DNA from: Candidatus Krumholzibacteriota bacterium
GTDB lineage: Bacteria; Krumholzibacteriota; Krumholzibacteriia; JAJRXK01
Length of the DNA stretch: 64,000 bases
Assembly (NCBI GenBank): GCA_029262065.1
Contig: JAJDAC010000027.1
Span: forward strand, 248,001 to 312,000
Direction of reading: 5' to 3'
The notes below the pieces were generated by a model. The model searched no databases and was not told where the DNA came from. It saw nothing but the letters and a program-made list of their open reading frames with translations. The number at the start of each line of letters is the position of its first letter. Within the stretch, counting starts at the first letter, position 1. Positions 43,840-52,721 of the stretch are shown here, piece after piece. Made by a program: the position numbers and the translations under genes.

Positions 43840-44433
43840 ATGGATCAGCTTGCGAAGACGCGCAGCGCGTCGACCGATGAGAGCCGGGATACGATCGAGC
43901 AACGACTGTCGTTCCAGTCGCGCTACGTCCTGGTGTTCGGAGAAATCAATTCGAACACGGCACGGACCACCTGCGAACGATTGATCGCGCTGGCCGAAGA
44001 AGCCGACGACCCCATTACCATGCTCATCTCCTCACCGGGCGGTCACGTGGAATCCGGTGACGCCATCCACGACATCGTGCGATTCATTCGCGCGCCAGTG
44101 ACGGCCGTGGGAACCGGGTGGGTGGCGAGTGCCGGTACGCATATTTTCCTGTCCGTGCCCAAAGAGCGCCGGCTCTGCCTGCCGCACACGCGCTTCATGA
44201 TTCACCAGCCCGCCGGCGGCGCGGGTGGTCAAGCGTCCGACGTGGCCATCCAGGCCAAGGAAATCCTGCGGATGCGCGAACGCATTGCCAAGGTTGTCGC
44301 GCGTGAGACCGATCGAACCGTCGAAGAAGTGCTCAACGACATGGAACGCGACTTCTGGCTGTCGGCCGAAGAAGCGATTGACTACGGCCTTGTTGGAAAG
44401 ATCATCGAAAACCACGCCCAGGTTTACGGCTAG
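43840..44433 (+). CDS. ClpP-like serine protease, divergent paralogue
   Basis: A 197-residue ClpP-fold protein with the catalytic triad Ser97 (WVASAGT), His122 (MIHQPAGG) and Asp171 (ERDFWLSAEEA), and the conserved LISSPGGHVESGDAI loop and EEAIDYGLVGKII end. Sequence around the nucleophile (GTGWVASAG rather than GQAASMG) differs from housekeeping ClpP. It is not beside clpX or tig, so it is probably a secondary ClpP that pairs with an unfoldase encoded elsewhere or acts alone. The ATG at 43840 has AAAGGA upstream. The 11-base tandem repeat lies in its upstream region, and trpF begins 5 bases after its stop. Confidence 0.88.
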   Translation: MDQLAKTRSASTDESRDTIEQRLSFQSRYVLVFGEINSNTARTTCERLIALAEEADDPITMLISSPGGHVESGDAIHDIVRFIRAPVTAVGTGWVASAGTHIFLSVPKERRLCLPHTRFMIHQPAGGAGGQASDVAIQAKEILRMRERIAKVVARETDRTVEEVLNDMERDFWLSAEEAIDYGLVGKIIENHAQVYG

Positions 44434-44438
44434 GGTCG

Positions 44439-45083
44439 ATGCTTCGCGCCAAGGTCTGCTGCATATCGTCGCCGGACGAGGCGGCAATGGCCGTCGCCCA
44501 CGGGGCGGCGGCCGTGGGACTTGTATCGGCCATGCCTAGCGGGCCCGGGGTCATCTCCGAGGCACTGATCCAAGACATTGCGAGCGCGATTCCACCGGGC
44601 GTCGCAACGTTTCTACTCACCAGCCAACTTCACACCGAGGCCATCGTCGAACAGCAGCGACGATGTGGTGTAAATACTATTCAGCTGTGCGATGCCGTCG
44701 ACGCACAGACGCATGCGAATTTGCGCACCGCCCTGCCCGGCGTGCAATTGGTCCAGGTAATCCACGTGGTTGGTGAAGAATCGATCCAGGAGGCAAAGCG
44801 GGTGGCGCCCAACGTGCACGCCATCCTATTGGATTCGGGAAATCCGTCGCTGCCCACCAAGGAATTGGGCGGGACCGGACGCATGCACAACTGGGATATC
44901 AGTCGACGCATCGTCCAGGCGGTAGCCGTGCCTGTGTTCTTGGCCGGTGGGCTGAGCGCAGACAACGTGGCCAAGGCGATCGAAGAGGTGCGCCCCTACG
45001 CCGTGGACGTCTGCTCGGGCGTTCGCACCCACGATCAGCTGGACGAAACCAAACTCCGCGGCTTTTTCGCCGCGCTGGGGTAA
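44439..45083 (+). CDS. trpF: Phosphoribosylanthranilate isomerase-like protein
   Basis: A 214-residue TIM barrel matching TrpF: the catalytic Cys block KVCCI at the N terminus, a middle block with NTIQLCD, the catalytic Asp in AILLDSG, the phosphate-binding end VPVFLAGGLSADNVAKAI, and the final VDVCSGVR. TrpF converts N-(5-phosphoribosyl)anthranilate to CdRP in tryptophan biosynthesis. No other trp gene is nearby. The usual KICG at the start is KVCC, and GTGxxxDW is seen as GTGRMHNWDIS, so the site is broadly kept. It could be the tryptophan enzyme encoded away from an operon, or a paralogue. Confidence 0.85.
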   Translation: MLRAKVCCISSPDEAAMAVAHGAAAVGLVSAMPSGPGVISEALIQDIASAIPPGVATFLLTSQLHTEAIVEQQRRCGVNTIQLCDAVDAQTHANLRTALPGVQLVQVIHVVGEESIQEAKRVAPNVHAILLDSGNPSLPTKELGGTGRMHNWDISRRIVQAVAVPVFLAGGLSADNVAKAIEEVRPYAVDVCSGVRTHDQLDETKLRGFFAALG

Positions 45084-45088
45084 CCGTT

Positions 45089-45397
45089 ATGAAGCGTGTC
45101 TATTCTTCGCAGAACACCATGATGGTCGATCACATGAAACTTCTGGTCGAAGCCCAGAACATTGCATGCACCGTTCGCAACCGAACACTATCGTCGCTGG
45201 CGGGAGAGATTCCGTTCACCGAGACCTGGCCCGCCCTGTGGGTGCTGAACGACGACCAGGCCGACGACGCCAAGCTCATCGTCGACCATGCGCTTCACGA
45301 CATGGAACACAAGACCGAGCCCTGGCAATGCCCCAAGTGCCAGACCACCATCGAGGGCCAGTTCAGCGAGTGCTGGAAGTGCGCCGGCAACAACTGA
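45089..45397 (+). CDS. DUF2007 protein with C-terminal zinc ribbon
   Basis: A 102-residue protein: an N-terminal DUF2007 alpha/beta unit (KRVYSSQNTMMVDHMKLLVE, WPALWVLNDDQADDAKLIV) typical of putative signal-transducing proteins, then a CPKC/CWKC zinc ribbon at the C terminus. Function is unknown; the fold resembles PII-like or GlnB-like small regulators. It begins 5 bases after the trpF stop, so clpP-like, trpF and this gene are probably one transcript. Confidence 0.88.
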   Translation: MKRVYSSQNTMMVDHMKLLVEAQNIACTVRNRTLSSLAGEIPFTETWPALWVLNDDQADDAKLIVDHALHDMEHKTEPWQCPKCQTTIEGQFSECWKCAGNN

Positions 45398-45489
45398 CCT
45401 GGCCGAGGATCGACAACGGGTCCCCGTTTTGCATCTCCGGGAAGTCGCGCCGGGCGTAGTGCCCTCGCCTCGCTCCCGGAGGGTCGATC

Positions 45490-46059
45490 ATGTCCACATC
45501 CATCTCATCACGCCTTGTTGCTCCGGACACTCGTCCGTGGCTTGTGAGCCTGCTCGGTGGTGGTTGGATTCTGATGTCGGTCTTTGGCATCCTGCGAGCC
45601 ATCCTTCTGATAGCCACGCTGGAGGGACACGTCGAAATAGGTTCCCAGGACCCACAGGCCCGGCTGGCGGCCGAGGCGCCCGAGTACGTTTCACCCGAGT
45701 ACTTCGAGTACCGCGACCAACAGCGAGAGCGACTGCGGTTCCAACGCATCATGGCCATTCCGTTCTTCCTGGCGTGCCTGGGAGGCCTATGGGGCGGCGT
45801 GCGTCTACTGCGTCGGCAGTCGCAGGCCCGCTCCTTGTTGCTGGTTACCGGGGCCTTCATGATCCTGGTCATCGCGGCGTCCATGATAGGCATGGCCAAA
45901 CTGATCCTTCAGTCGGCCCCCGATGTCGCCATTCCCGGTGAGTTCCGCACGATGTTGTTCTCCACCACGGGCATCAACATTCTGGTGCAATCGATTCCCG
46001 TCGTCCTGGGCATGAGTTTGTTACGACACCCACTGGTCGCGAGGCACATGCGCGGCTAG
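45490..46059 (+). CDS. Small multi-pass membrane protein, unknown
   Basis: A 189-residue protein with four predicted membrane helices (near residues 20-42, 86-104, 113-135 and 158-176) and a soluble loop containing RLAAEAPEYVSPEYFEYRDQ. The family is not recognised. GGAGG lies 8 bases before the ATG. It stands between the DUF2007 gene (92 bases) and the PLP enzyme gene (56 bases). No motif suggests a transport or enzymatic role. Confidence 0.7.
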   Translation: MSTSISSRLVAPDTRPWLVSLLGGGWILMSVFGILRAILLIATLEGHVEIGSQDPQARLAAEAPEYVSPEYFEYRDQQRERLRFQRIMAIPFFLACLGGLWGGVRLLRRQSQARSLLLVTGAFMILVIAASMIGMAKLILQSAPDVAIPGEFRTMLFSTTGINILVQSIPVVLGMSLLRHPLVARHMRG

Positions 46060-46115
46060 GACGACGACAGGGCTGATGATACACTGGGCATTCTCCTTCT
46101 CGAAGAGGCTGCCCC

Positions 46116-47096
46116 GTGAAACGTTTCCCACTGGGTTTCTTTCCCACTCCGGTCCAAGAACTATCCCGCCTTTCCGATCGCCTCGGCGGGCCCCGCATCC
46201 ACATGAAGCGCGATGACCTGACCGGGCTCGCGTTCGGCGGCAACAAGACTCGTAAGCTCGAATACCTGGTGGCCGATGCCCTGACGGGCGATTGCAACGC
46301 CTTGGTCACCGCGGGTGCGGCGCAATCCAATCACTGCCGACAGACGGCCGCGGCGGCGGCGCGGGCGGGACTCGAGTGTCATCTGGTGTTGGGCGGCGAA
46401 CGACCACCGAACGTCACCGGCAACCTGCTGATCGACGAACTACTGGGGGCGCACATCCACTGGGCTGGACCGTACCGCAAGGGCGAGACGTTGCCCGACG
46501 TTGAACGCGAGCTGACCGATCGTGGCCTACGTCCTTACATGGTGCCCTACGGGGGATCCAATGTGGTGGGAGCCTTGGGCTTCGTATCGGCCATCGAAGA
46601 ACTGGTGGCCCAGGATGAGTCGTTGGCCGGCCAACTGACACACGTGGTTTTCGCATCCAGCTCGGGCGGCACCCACGCCGGCATGATGGTGGGCGCGAAA
46701 CAAGCGAGGTTGAACTGCAGGTTCCTGGGAATAGGCATCGACAAGGAAGATGCCGTCGACCGCATGGCCGCGCGCAACATCGTTGAGCTGGCCAACCACA
46801 CCGCGGCGCGCCTGGACCTTGAGCATGCGTTCGTCGCGGAAGATGTCGAGTTGGATTTTCGCTCGGCCGCGCCAGGCTACGGCGTGGTGGGCAAAGCCGA
46901 GCGCGGGGCGATTCGCCTGTGCGGCCGGACTGAGGGCATTCTGCTGGACCCCGTGTACACGGGCCGGGCCATGGCCGGCCTGATCAACGCCATTGCACTG
47001 GGCGAATTCCAGCCCAGCGACCGCGTGCTGTTCTGGCATACTGGCGGCAGCCCGGCGCTGTTTTCATACGCGGACAAACTGGGTTCGCCGGCGTAG
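46116..47096 (+). CDS. D-cysteine desulfhydrase / ACC deaminase family PLP enzyme
   Basis: A 326-residue fold-type II PLP enzyme. The PLP lysine is Lys44 in FGGNKTRKLEYL, followed by the substrate-binding AAQSNHCRQTAAAAA and the phosphate-binding SSSGGTHAGM loop. The family includes D-cysteine desulfhydrase (D-cysteine to pyruvate, sulfide and ammonia) and ACC deaminase; the KTRK motif and overall length fit the D-cysteine desulfhydrase branch, but assignment inside the family cannot be settled here. The GTG start at 46116 has AAGAGG 7 bases upstream. It appears monocistronic. Confidence 0.85.
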   Translation: MKRFPLGFFPTPVQELSRLSDRLGGPRIHMKRDDLTGLAFGGNKTRKLEYLVADALTGDCNALVTAGAAQSNHCRQTAAAAARAGLECHLVLGGERPPNVTGNLLIDELLGAHIHWAGPYRKGETLPDVERELTDRGLRPYMVPYGGSNVVGALGFVSAIEELVAQDESLAGQLTHVVFASSSGGTHAGMMVGAKQARLNCRFLGIGIDKEDAVDRMAARNIVELANHTAARLDLEHAFVAEDVELDFRSAAPGYGVVGKAERGAIRLCGRTEGILLDPVYTGRAMAGLINAIALGEFQPSDRVLFWHTGGSPALFSYADKLGSPA

Positions 47097-47247
47097 TTCC
47101 TCCCAACGATGCAAGCGTGCGGCTTCATCGGGCTCTAGGCTACGAGCAAGTTGGAACCTTGCGCAACGTTGGCTACAAGTTCGGCCAGTGGTATGATGTG
47201 TCGTGGTGGCAGAAGTCGCTCGTCCCCTAGCCACTGAAGGCAGCCTC

Positions 47248-47628
47248 GTGGCAAAACACAACAAACACCTGCATTCGGCTGAGGCCCTCTTTACGGTCGA
47301 TCGCTTGCGCAAGGTCGTGGCCCACCTACCCGAGGTGGAAGAGGCCGTCGATAAGTTCGGTCACACCTCCTTTCGCGTTCGCGACAAGCCGTTCATCATG
47401 CTGGGCGACGGCGAAAAAGGGGCGGGCATGTCGATCAAGTCCGATCACAAGACCCAGGCGTCTCTCATCAAGTCGAAACGATTCAAGAAAACGCCCTACA
47501 TCGGGCAACACGGTTGGGTTTCGTTGCTCAGCATGCCGCCCGATGACTGGGATGAAATCACCCAGCTGGTTACCCACGCCTACAAGTTGGCTGCCCCGAA
47601 GACCCTGGCCCGTCAGCTCGATACATGA
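47248..47628 (+). CDS. MmcQ/YjbR family protein
   Basis: A 126-residue protein of the MmcQ/YjbR (CyaY-like fold) family: FTVDRLRKVVAHLPEVEEAV, GHTSFRVRDKPFIML and the C-terminal KLAAPKTLARQL. Members are DNA-binding-like small proteins of unknown role. The GTG at 47248 is chosen because GAAGG lies 7 bases upstream; an earlier GTG at 47203 has no ribosome site. The stop overlaps the start of the RimJ/RimL-type gene (ATGA), indicating translational coupling. Confidence 0.85.
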   Translation: MAKHNKHLHSAEALFTVDRLRKVVAHLPEVEEAVDKFGHTSFRVRDKPFIMLGDGEKGAGMSIKSDHKTQASLIKSKRFKKTPYIGQHGWVSLLSMPPDDWDEITQLVTHAYKLAAPKTLARQLDT

Positions 47629-48170
47629 GCGAGATCGCCCGCACTGACCGTTTGGTTCTGCGGAAGTTCAAGCGAGAAGAAGCGGCCACCGTATTCGAGT
47701 ACCGCAGCGACCCCGAGGTCGCTCGCTATCAGGGCTGGGCGCCCGCCAACAGCGATGCAATCGCCGAATACTTCGATGAACTGACCGAGCGCGAGCCCGC
47801 CACCCCGGGCGACTGGTACCAGATTGCCATTGCGCTTGCGTCCAGTGACCTGGTGGTGGGAGATCTGGCCGTCCAACTCCAGCCACACGATGAACGACAG
47901 GCCGAGATTGGCGTCACCCTTTCCCGAGAGCACCAACGTCAGGGCTTCGCAACGGAAGCATTGCATGCTCTACTGGGGTTTCTGTTCGAGGAATGTCACC
48001 TGCACCGCGTAATCGCCATGGTAGACCCGCGAAATCTCCCGTCGTTGGCCCTGTTGAAACGCCTGGGCATGCGGCAAGAAGGGCATCTCGTGGAGAGCAC
48101 ATGGGACAAGGGTGAATGGACCGACGACGTGATGTTCGCAATGTTGCGACGCGAGTTCGAGAGGACCTGA
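47625..48170 (+). CDS. RimJ/RimL-type GNAT acetyltransferase
   Basis: A 181-residue GNAT of the RimJ/RimL group: the N-terminal TDRLVLRKFKREEAATVFEY, the acetyl-CoA loop HQRQGFATEALHALL, and NLPSLALLKRLGMRQEGHLV near the end. These enzymes acetylate ribosomal protein N termini or small molecules; this one is probably not RimJ itself and its substrate is unknown. It overlaps the MmcQ/YjbR gene by 4 bases and shares its last base with the ATG of the amidohydrolase gene (TGATG), so three genes are translationally linked. Confidence 0.88.
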   Translation: MSEIARTDRLVLRKFKREEAATVFEYRSDPEVARYQGWAPANSDAIAEYFDELTEREPATPGDWYQIAIALASSDLVVGDLAVQLQPHDERQAEIGVTLSREHQRQGFATEALHALLGFLFEECHLHRVIAMVDPRNLPSLALLKRLGMRQEGHLVESTWDKGEWTDDVMFAMLRREFERT

Positions 48171-49465
48171 TGGTGAATTACAGAATCTGGGGCGCGATTG
48201 TGGTCATGGCGTTCTTTTCCACGAACGTGGCACTGGCAGCCGACGAACGAATCAACGGGCTGATCGATGGAGCACTGTCCCGCGTCACCGAAACCCGCCA
48301 CCACCTTCACGCCAACCCCGAGTTGAGCAACAGGGAGTTCGAAACCGCCGCGCTGGTGGAACGCCAACTCCGCGAGTTCGGCTTCGAAGATGTACGTACG
48401 GGCATAGCCCATACCGGCGTGGTGGGCATTCTACGCGGTGGCCAGCCGGGGCCCGTGATCGCCGTCCGGGCCGACATGGACGCTCTGCCCGTAACCGAGG
48501 ACACCGACCTTCCGTTTCGTTCCACCAAGCGAACGATGTTCAAGGAACAAGAAGTCGGAGTCATGCACGCGTGCGGACACGACATCCACACGGCGGTTCT
48601 CCTGGGCGTGGCCGAAGTGTTCGCGAAGTTGCAGCCCGAACTCCCCGGAACCGTTGTCTTCATCTTCCAACCGGCCGAAGAAGGCCCGCCGCAGGGCGAA
48701 GACGGTGGTGCTCCCATGATGCTTGCCGAGGGCGTTTTCGAAGACCCCACGCCAGAAGCAGTATTTGGAATGCACACGTACGCGGCCATGGAAGTCGGAA
48801 AAATCGGCTACACCTCGGGTGGCGCCCTGGCCGCGGTCGACCACTTCTACCTGACGCTGAAGGGGAAGCAAGCGCACGGCGCCGCGCCCCACCTGAGCGT
48901 GGATCCCATCGTTCTGGGATCCCAGGTGGTCATGGCCTTGCAGACCATTCGTTCGCGCAACTTGAGTCCGCTCGAACCCAGTGTGGTTACCGTGGGCTTG
49001 ATGCGCGGCGGAACGCGCTTCAACATCATTCCAGAGACCGTATACATGGAAGGCACGGTGCGTACCTACGCCGACGATGTCCAGAACCAGGTGGAGTTGC
49101 GTATGAGGCAGATTCTCGATGGTCTCACGCTTGCCGCCGGCGGGTCCTACGAGCTGGAGTACGACCGCATCACACCCGCCACCATCAACGATCCCGCGTT
49201 GACGGCCCGCATGGTACCCAGTCTGCAACGTGCGGCCGGCGAGTCGAACGTGAATGCGATGGACCCCTGGATGGCGGGAGAGGACTTCGCGTTCTTCGCC
49301 AACGAGGTGCCGGGGTTCTACTTTCGACTGGGTACGCTCCTTCCCGGAACGGAATCGGGGGGGCACCACTCGCCCACTTTTCGAGCCGACGATGCTGCGC
49401 TGGCCGTGGGCATGCGAGCCATGGCGTTCACCATGTGGGACTACTTGTCGGGATCGGCACGGTAG
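48170..49465 (+). CDS. Exported M20 family amidohydrolase
   Basis: A 431-residue zinc peptidase/amidohydrolase of the M20D (hippurate hydrolase, IAA-amino acid hydrolase) group. Metal-binding blocks are HACGHDIHTAVLLG, QPAEEGPPQGEDGG and a late MAGEDFAFF, and the dimerisation domain begins VDHFYLTLKGKQAHGAAP. Unlike most members it has an N-terminal signal peptide (IVVMAFFSTNVALAADE), suggesting a periplasmic enzyme hydrolysing N-acyl amino acids. The ATG at 48170 overlaps the GNAT stop. The next gene starts 3 bases after its stop. Confidence 0.9.
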   Translation: MVNYRIWGAIVVMAFFSTNVALAADERINGLIDGALSRVTETRHHLHANPELSNREFETAALVERQLREFGFEDVRTGIAHTGVVGILRGGQPGPVIAVRADMDALPVTEDTDLPFRSTKRTMFKEQEVGVMHACGHDIHTAVLLGVAEVFAKLQPELPGTVVFIFQPAEEGPPQGEDGGAPMMLAEGVFEDPTPEAVFGMHTYAAMEVGKIGYTSGGALAAVDHFYLTLKGKQAHGAAPHLSVDPIVLGSQVVMALQTIRSRNLSPLEPSVVTVGLMRGGTRFNIIPETVYMEGTVRTYADDVQNQVELRMRQILDGLTLAAGGSYELEYDRITPATINDPALTARMVPSLQRAAGESNVNAMDPWMAGEDFAFFANEVPGFYFRLGTLLPGTESGGHHSPTFRADDAALAVGMRAMAFTMWDYLSGSAR

Positions 49466-49467
49466 GT

Positions 49468-50790
49468 ATGGATGCACGCGTGGGGTCCGCGACGTTCCTG
49501 CTGGCTCGAGTGTGCACGTTGCGTGCGTGGTGGCACCATCGCGAAGACCCACAGCCACTGGCGCCCGATCATGAACAGCGGGAACAACTGGCCGCGCGAG
49601 CGCTCGCTCAGTTTCCCGATAGCACGATGATCGATTCAACCAACGTTGAGACCGCGCTCAAGGAGTCGAGGTCTGCCCTTTCGGACCCAAACGCCAAGAC
49701 CATTCTGAACGCTGTCGTGAAGTGGCGGGCGTTGATTGCCCGAATCGACATCCTGGTGGCCCAACCCGATGGTGGCTTCCAACAGATTCTCGTGGGCGCC
49801 GCAAAAGACACCGTGCCCAAGAAGCGGCTTCGTGACCTTACCCACCCTTTGGCGGTGTCGGCCATGGTTCTGAGCGACCTGGGGCTCAGGGTACACTCGT
49901 CGCTGTTCCTCGTATCGCACCGGTACCGCAAGGGAATGGACGACGACCAGTTGTTTACCGATATCGATCGTACGCAGCCCGCCATGACCCTGGGTCAGCA
50001 ACTGCACACATCGGCGAATTCCCTGATCGACGAGATTGTGTCCGAGTCACCGCCGACAGCCCGGCTGGTACCGGGCTGCCGGGACTGTCCGTACTACGTT
50101 GAACGATGCCTTGGCAAAGGGGTGGCGTATCCCGTGGCGTATCTGCCCTACGTGGGCGCCGACAAACTCATGGCGCTCGACCAGGCCGGGGTGCGGGACG
50201 TGGCCGACATTCCCGAGGAATTGGAGTGGAGTGACGCACAGGACGTGATGATCCAGGCCGTCAAGAAGGCCCAGCCCTGGATGGACGAAGGGTTGCCGGC
50301 ACAAGTGCGCGCGCTGAAGGAGCCGCGCGCGTGCCTGGACATGGAAACCGAACTGGTGGCCATGCCGGTTGAGGACGACGCGAGGCCCTTCGAAAGTCAC
50401 GTCAAGTCGGCCAGTGTTCAATGGAACACCGCCACCGAGATATCACACGCCGACGAGGACCGTCGGGAGCACGACCTCATCGTGAAGGTGGTCCAGGCCA
50501 CCGCCGCCGCGGCTACCGTGGTGGTCTACGGCGACGCTGTCCCACGGGCACTACGTCGACTGAGCCGCCGCCACGAAGACCTCGCCTCCCCCCTCGAGGC
50601 ACTGACAGAAAAAATCGTCGACCTTCGCGAGCTGGTGGTCGCGGGATTCTATCACCAGGACTTTCACGGTAGCTATTCGCTGCACCGCGTGGCCGAGGCC
50701 CTGGGTATTCCAGACCAAGCTCCGCCGGCGACTGCGATCGCCAGCGTTCTGGAGGCGATTGAGGGATGGGGCGGTCCAACGGACGAATAG
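49468..50790 (+). CDS. DUF2779-type protein with Cas4-like nuclease fold, key Glu replaced
   Basis: A 440-residue protein resembling DUF2779 proteins. The first ~190 residues have a Cas4-like PD-(D/E)xK pattern (RIDILV...ILVGAAKDT), but the usual E-x-K position reads A-x-K, so nuclease activity is doubtful. A Cys-rich stretch CRDCPYYVERC follows, then a helix-hairpin-like LMALDQAGVRDVADIPEEL, and a C-terminal RNase H-like part starting ACLDMETELVAMP, equivalent to the DFET block of the family. The ATG at 49468 is 3 bases after the amidohydrolase stop; the frame stays open far upstream but that part is a shadow of the amidohydrolase gene. DNA processing is the family expectation. Confidence 0.65.
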   Translation: MDARVGSATFLLARVCTLRAWWHHREDPQPLAPDHEQREQLAARALAQFPDSTMIDSTNVETALKESRSALSDPNAKTILNAVVKWRALIARIDILVAQPDGGFQQILVGAAKDTVPKKRLRDLTHPLAVSAMVLSDLGLRVHSSLFLVSHRYRKGMDDDQLFTDIDRTQPAMTLGQQLHTSANSLIDEIVSESPPTARLVPGCRDCPYYVERCLGKGVAYPVAYLPYVGADKLMALDQAGVRDVADIPEELEWSDAQDVMIQAVKKAQPWMDEGLPAQVRALKEPRACLDMETELVAMPVEDDARPFESHVKSASVQWNTATEISHADEDRREHDLIVKVVQATAAAATVVVYGDAVPRALRRLSRRHEDLASPLEALTEKIVDLRELVVAGFYHQDFHGSYSLHRVAEALGIPDQAPPATAIASVLEAIEGWGGPTDE

Positions 50791-50952
50791 GTGGCTCTCA
50801 CCATTTTCACCTTGGTTCGGCATTGTCTTCACCTGCCACCGCGTCAGGGTCTCCCTGGTGGTAAGTATCCACGGTTGCGCATGGTCCGATGCGGGTGCAG
50901 TATCTTGGCGGAGTCAGAATGTGGGAGTCTCGCCTTGGAAAGGGGGAGCCCA

Positions 50953-51141
50953 TTGAAGCGTTTCGCCAAACAGGAGATGGGCGCCACCACCCTGTTCGTA
51001 GCAGCGTGTGGTTGGCTGGTCGTGGACATGATGCAGGCCGAAGCTGTGTCGAGTCCTTCGCTGTATCCGATTATTCCCATGTCGGTCGCCACGCTGTGGT
51101 ACGTGGCCATCGAGTTTCAGCGAGCGCGCAATACCGTGTAG
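50953..51141 (+). CDS. Small membrane protein
   Basis: A 62-residue protein with two hydrophobic segments (TTLFVAACGWLVVDMM and PIIPMSVATLWYVAIEF). The TTG start at 50953 is supported by GGGAG about 5 bases upstream; an upstream open extension has no membrane or family character. The function is unknown. The 162 bases before it hold no other gene that I can support. Confidence 0.5.
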   Translation: MKRFAKQEMGATTLFVAACGWLVVDMMQAEAVSSPSLYPIIPMSVATLWYVAIEFQRARNTV

Positions 51142-51232
51142 CCGCCGCTTGCCAGCAAGCTTGTTCTGAGGGATTGTTGCTGGATCTCGCATCACCTGAT
51201 AAATCTCGCCTTGGGTAGCACCTCACAGGAAC

Positions 51233-52174
51233 ATGGCAAAGTATCGCAGCAACTTGCCACAGTTGGGTGGGGACGTATTCCTTACCGACGGCGGCATCGA
51301 AACAACCCTGATCTACCACGACGGTCTGCACCTGCCTGAGTTCGCGGCATTCGACCTATTGCGCCACGAGTCAGGGCGGAATTCGCTCGACCAGTATTTT
51401 CGCGTCTACGCGACCCTGGCCGTGCGCCATGAGGTAGGCCTGATACTCGAGAGTCCCACCTGGCGTGCCAACACCGACTGGGGCGAGAAGTTGGGCTATT
51501 CGCCGGCCGCATTGGATGAAGCGAACCGGCAAGCGGTGGCGCTGTTGCACGAAATACGCAACGAGTTCGAGTCGTCTCAATCGCCCATGGTCATCAGTGG
51601 ATGCATTGGGCCGCGCGGAGATGGCTATTCTCCGTCGGCACTCATGACCGAAGATCGTGCCCAGGAATACCACTCGGCGCAGATCACCGCGTTCAATGAC
51701 GCCGACGTGGACATGGTTACGGCGATTACCATGAACTACCCCGCCGAAGCCGTCGGCGTAGCCAAGGCCGCTACGGCGGCTGGCATGCCGGTCGTCATGT
51801 CCTTCACGGTCGAAACGGACGGCTGCCTTCCGAACGGTGAAACGCTCGCCACCGCGATCGAGCAGGTCGATGAGGCCACCGACTACGCACCCGCCTACTA
51901 CATGATCAATTGCGCGCACCCCACGCACTTTGAAGATATCTTCAGATCGCCCGGCGAGTGGATGGAACGAATCGGCGGTTTACGAGCCAATGCATCGAAG
52001 CTCAGCCACGCCGAGCTCGACCAGGCCGAAGAACTCGATGCGGGTGATCCGGTCAAGCTTGGGAGCCACTACCGGGAGATGCGTCGCCACCTACAGAACC
52101 TGACCGTGCTCGGAGGTTGCTGTGGAACGGACCACCGGCACATAGAGCAGATATACCTGGCCTGCCGGGACTAG
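51233..52174 (+). CDS. Homocysteine S-methyltransferase family protein
   Basis: A 313-residue zinc-dependent methyltransferase of the MmuM/BHMT family. The N-terminal LTDGGIETTLIYHDG matches the barrel start, and the zinc cysteines are in YMINCAHPTHF and the terminal GGCCGTDHRHI. It transfers a methyl group from S-methylmethionine, SAM or a similar donor to homocysteine or a related thiol; the donor cannot be told. Start is ATG 51233 after AGGA. No other methionine gene is adjacent, so it is probably a salvage enzyme transcribed alone. Confidence 0.9.
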   Translation: MAKYRSNLPQLGGDVFLTDGGIETTLIYHDGLHLPEFAAFDLLRHESGRNSLDQYFRVYATLAVRHEVGLILESPTWRANTDWGEKLGYSPAALDEANRQAVALLHEIRNEFESSQSPMVISGCIGPRGDGYSPSALMTEDRAQEYHSAQITAFNDADVDMVTAITMNYPAEAVGVAKAATAAGMPVVMSFTVETDGCLPNGETLATAIEQVDEATDYAPAYYMINCAHPTHFEDIFRSPGEWMERIGGLRANASKLSHAELDQAEELDAGDPVKLGSHYREMRRHLQNLTVLGGCCGTDHRHIEQIYLACRD

Positions 52175-52267
52175 TGTTTTTTGTGACCCACGGGCGGTCA
52201 CCGTGTCCAGATTGAGAGCCCGATAACCATGTATCCCGTAACAAGAAAATAAGAGAGGAATTCCCCC

Positions 52268-52609
52268 ATGCGTATTCTCATTGCAGTGTTGGTGTTGTTC
52301 GCCATTGCGGCGTGTCAGAAAGAGGCCGGCGACGGTCTCGACCAGGTCAAGGGCGCGGCCGGCGAGCTGGCCGGATCGGCCGAGAAGCTGGCCTCATCCG
52401 TGGAGAACCTGGGCAAGGACAAGGTCCAGGAGATGGGCAAGATCGCAGCCCTGATCGAGACGGCTCCCGCCAAGGCCGAGCAGATGTTGAAGGACCTGGG
52501 CATGTCGCGCGCCGACTTCGACAAGATGGTCGCCAAGATCAAGGACAACGATGAACTGAACAAGATCTTCGAGGCGGCCAAGAACCTGGCCAAGAAAGAG
52601 GCCCACTAG
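52268..52609 (+). CDS. Small lipoprotein with helical domain
   Basis: A 113-residue protein. A lipoprotein signal ends in FAIAACQ (Cys16 lipidated). The mature part is almost entirely charged amphipathic helix: a coiled-coil-like Lys/Glu/Ala-rich stretch GLDQVKGAAGELAGSAEKLA, then KMVAKIKDNDELNKIFEAAK. Function unknown; the pattern fits abundant small envelope lipoproteins. GAGGA lies 8 bases before the ATG. It is followed directly by a perfect terminator-like hairpin, so it is a monocistronic unit and may be highly expressed. Confidence 0.8.
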   Translation: MRILIAVLVLFAIAACQKEAGDGLDQVKGAAGELAGSAEKLASSVENLGKDKVQEMGKIAALIETAPAKAEQMLKDLGMSRADFDKMVAKIKDNDELNKIFEAAKNLAKKEAH

Positions 52610-52618
52610 AGAATGATC

Positions 52619-52645
52619 GGGGTGCGGCACTGGTTGCCGCACCCC
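52619..52645 (+). terminator. Strong stem-loop after the lipoprotein gene
   Basis: A perfect 11-base-pair stem, GGGGTGCGGCA (52619-52629) and TGCCGCACCCC (52635-52645), with a CTGGT loop starts 10 bases after the lipoprotein stop codon. No T tract follows, so it may be a processing or stability hairpin rather than a full intrinsic terminator. Confidence 0.65.
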
Positions 52646-52721
52646 CGTCTCGCCAACCCTTCCATCTGCCCCACTCGCCCCTCGGCCCCCTAACTCCTCA
52701 AACCACAACATTTTACCATCT

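Noticed and set aside
44439-45083. trpF as evidence of a tryptophan operon here.
   Set aside because: No other trp gene is adjacent; neighbours are a ClpP paralogue and a DUF2007 gene.
48571-49467. Upstream extension of the DUF2779-like gene giving a 739-residue protein.
   Set aside because: The extension lies in the shadow frame of the well-supported amidohydrolase gene and is Arg/His-rich nonsense; the ATG at 49468 is the natural start.
52175-52267. T tract and GTGACC/GGTCAC dyad after the homocysteine methyltransferase as a terminator.
   Set aside because: The T tract precedes rather than follows the stem on the plus strand, and on the minus strand A residues follow it.
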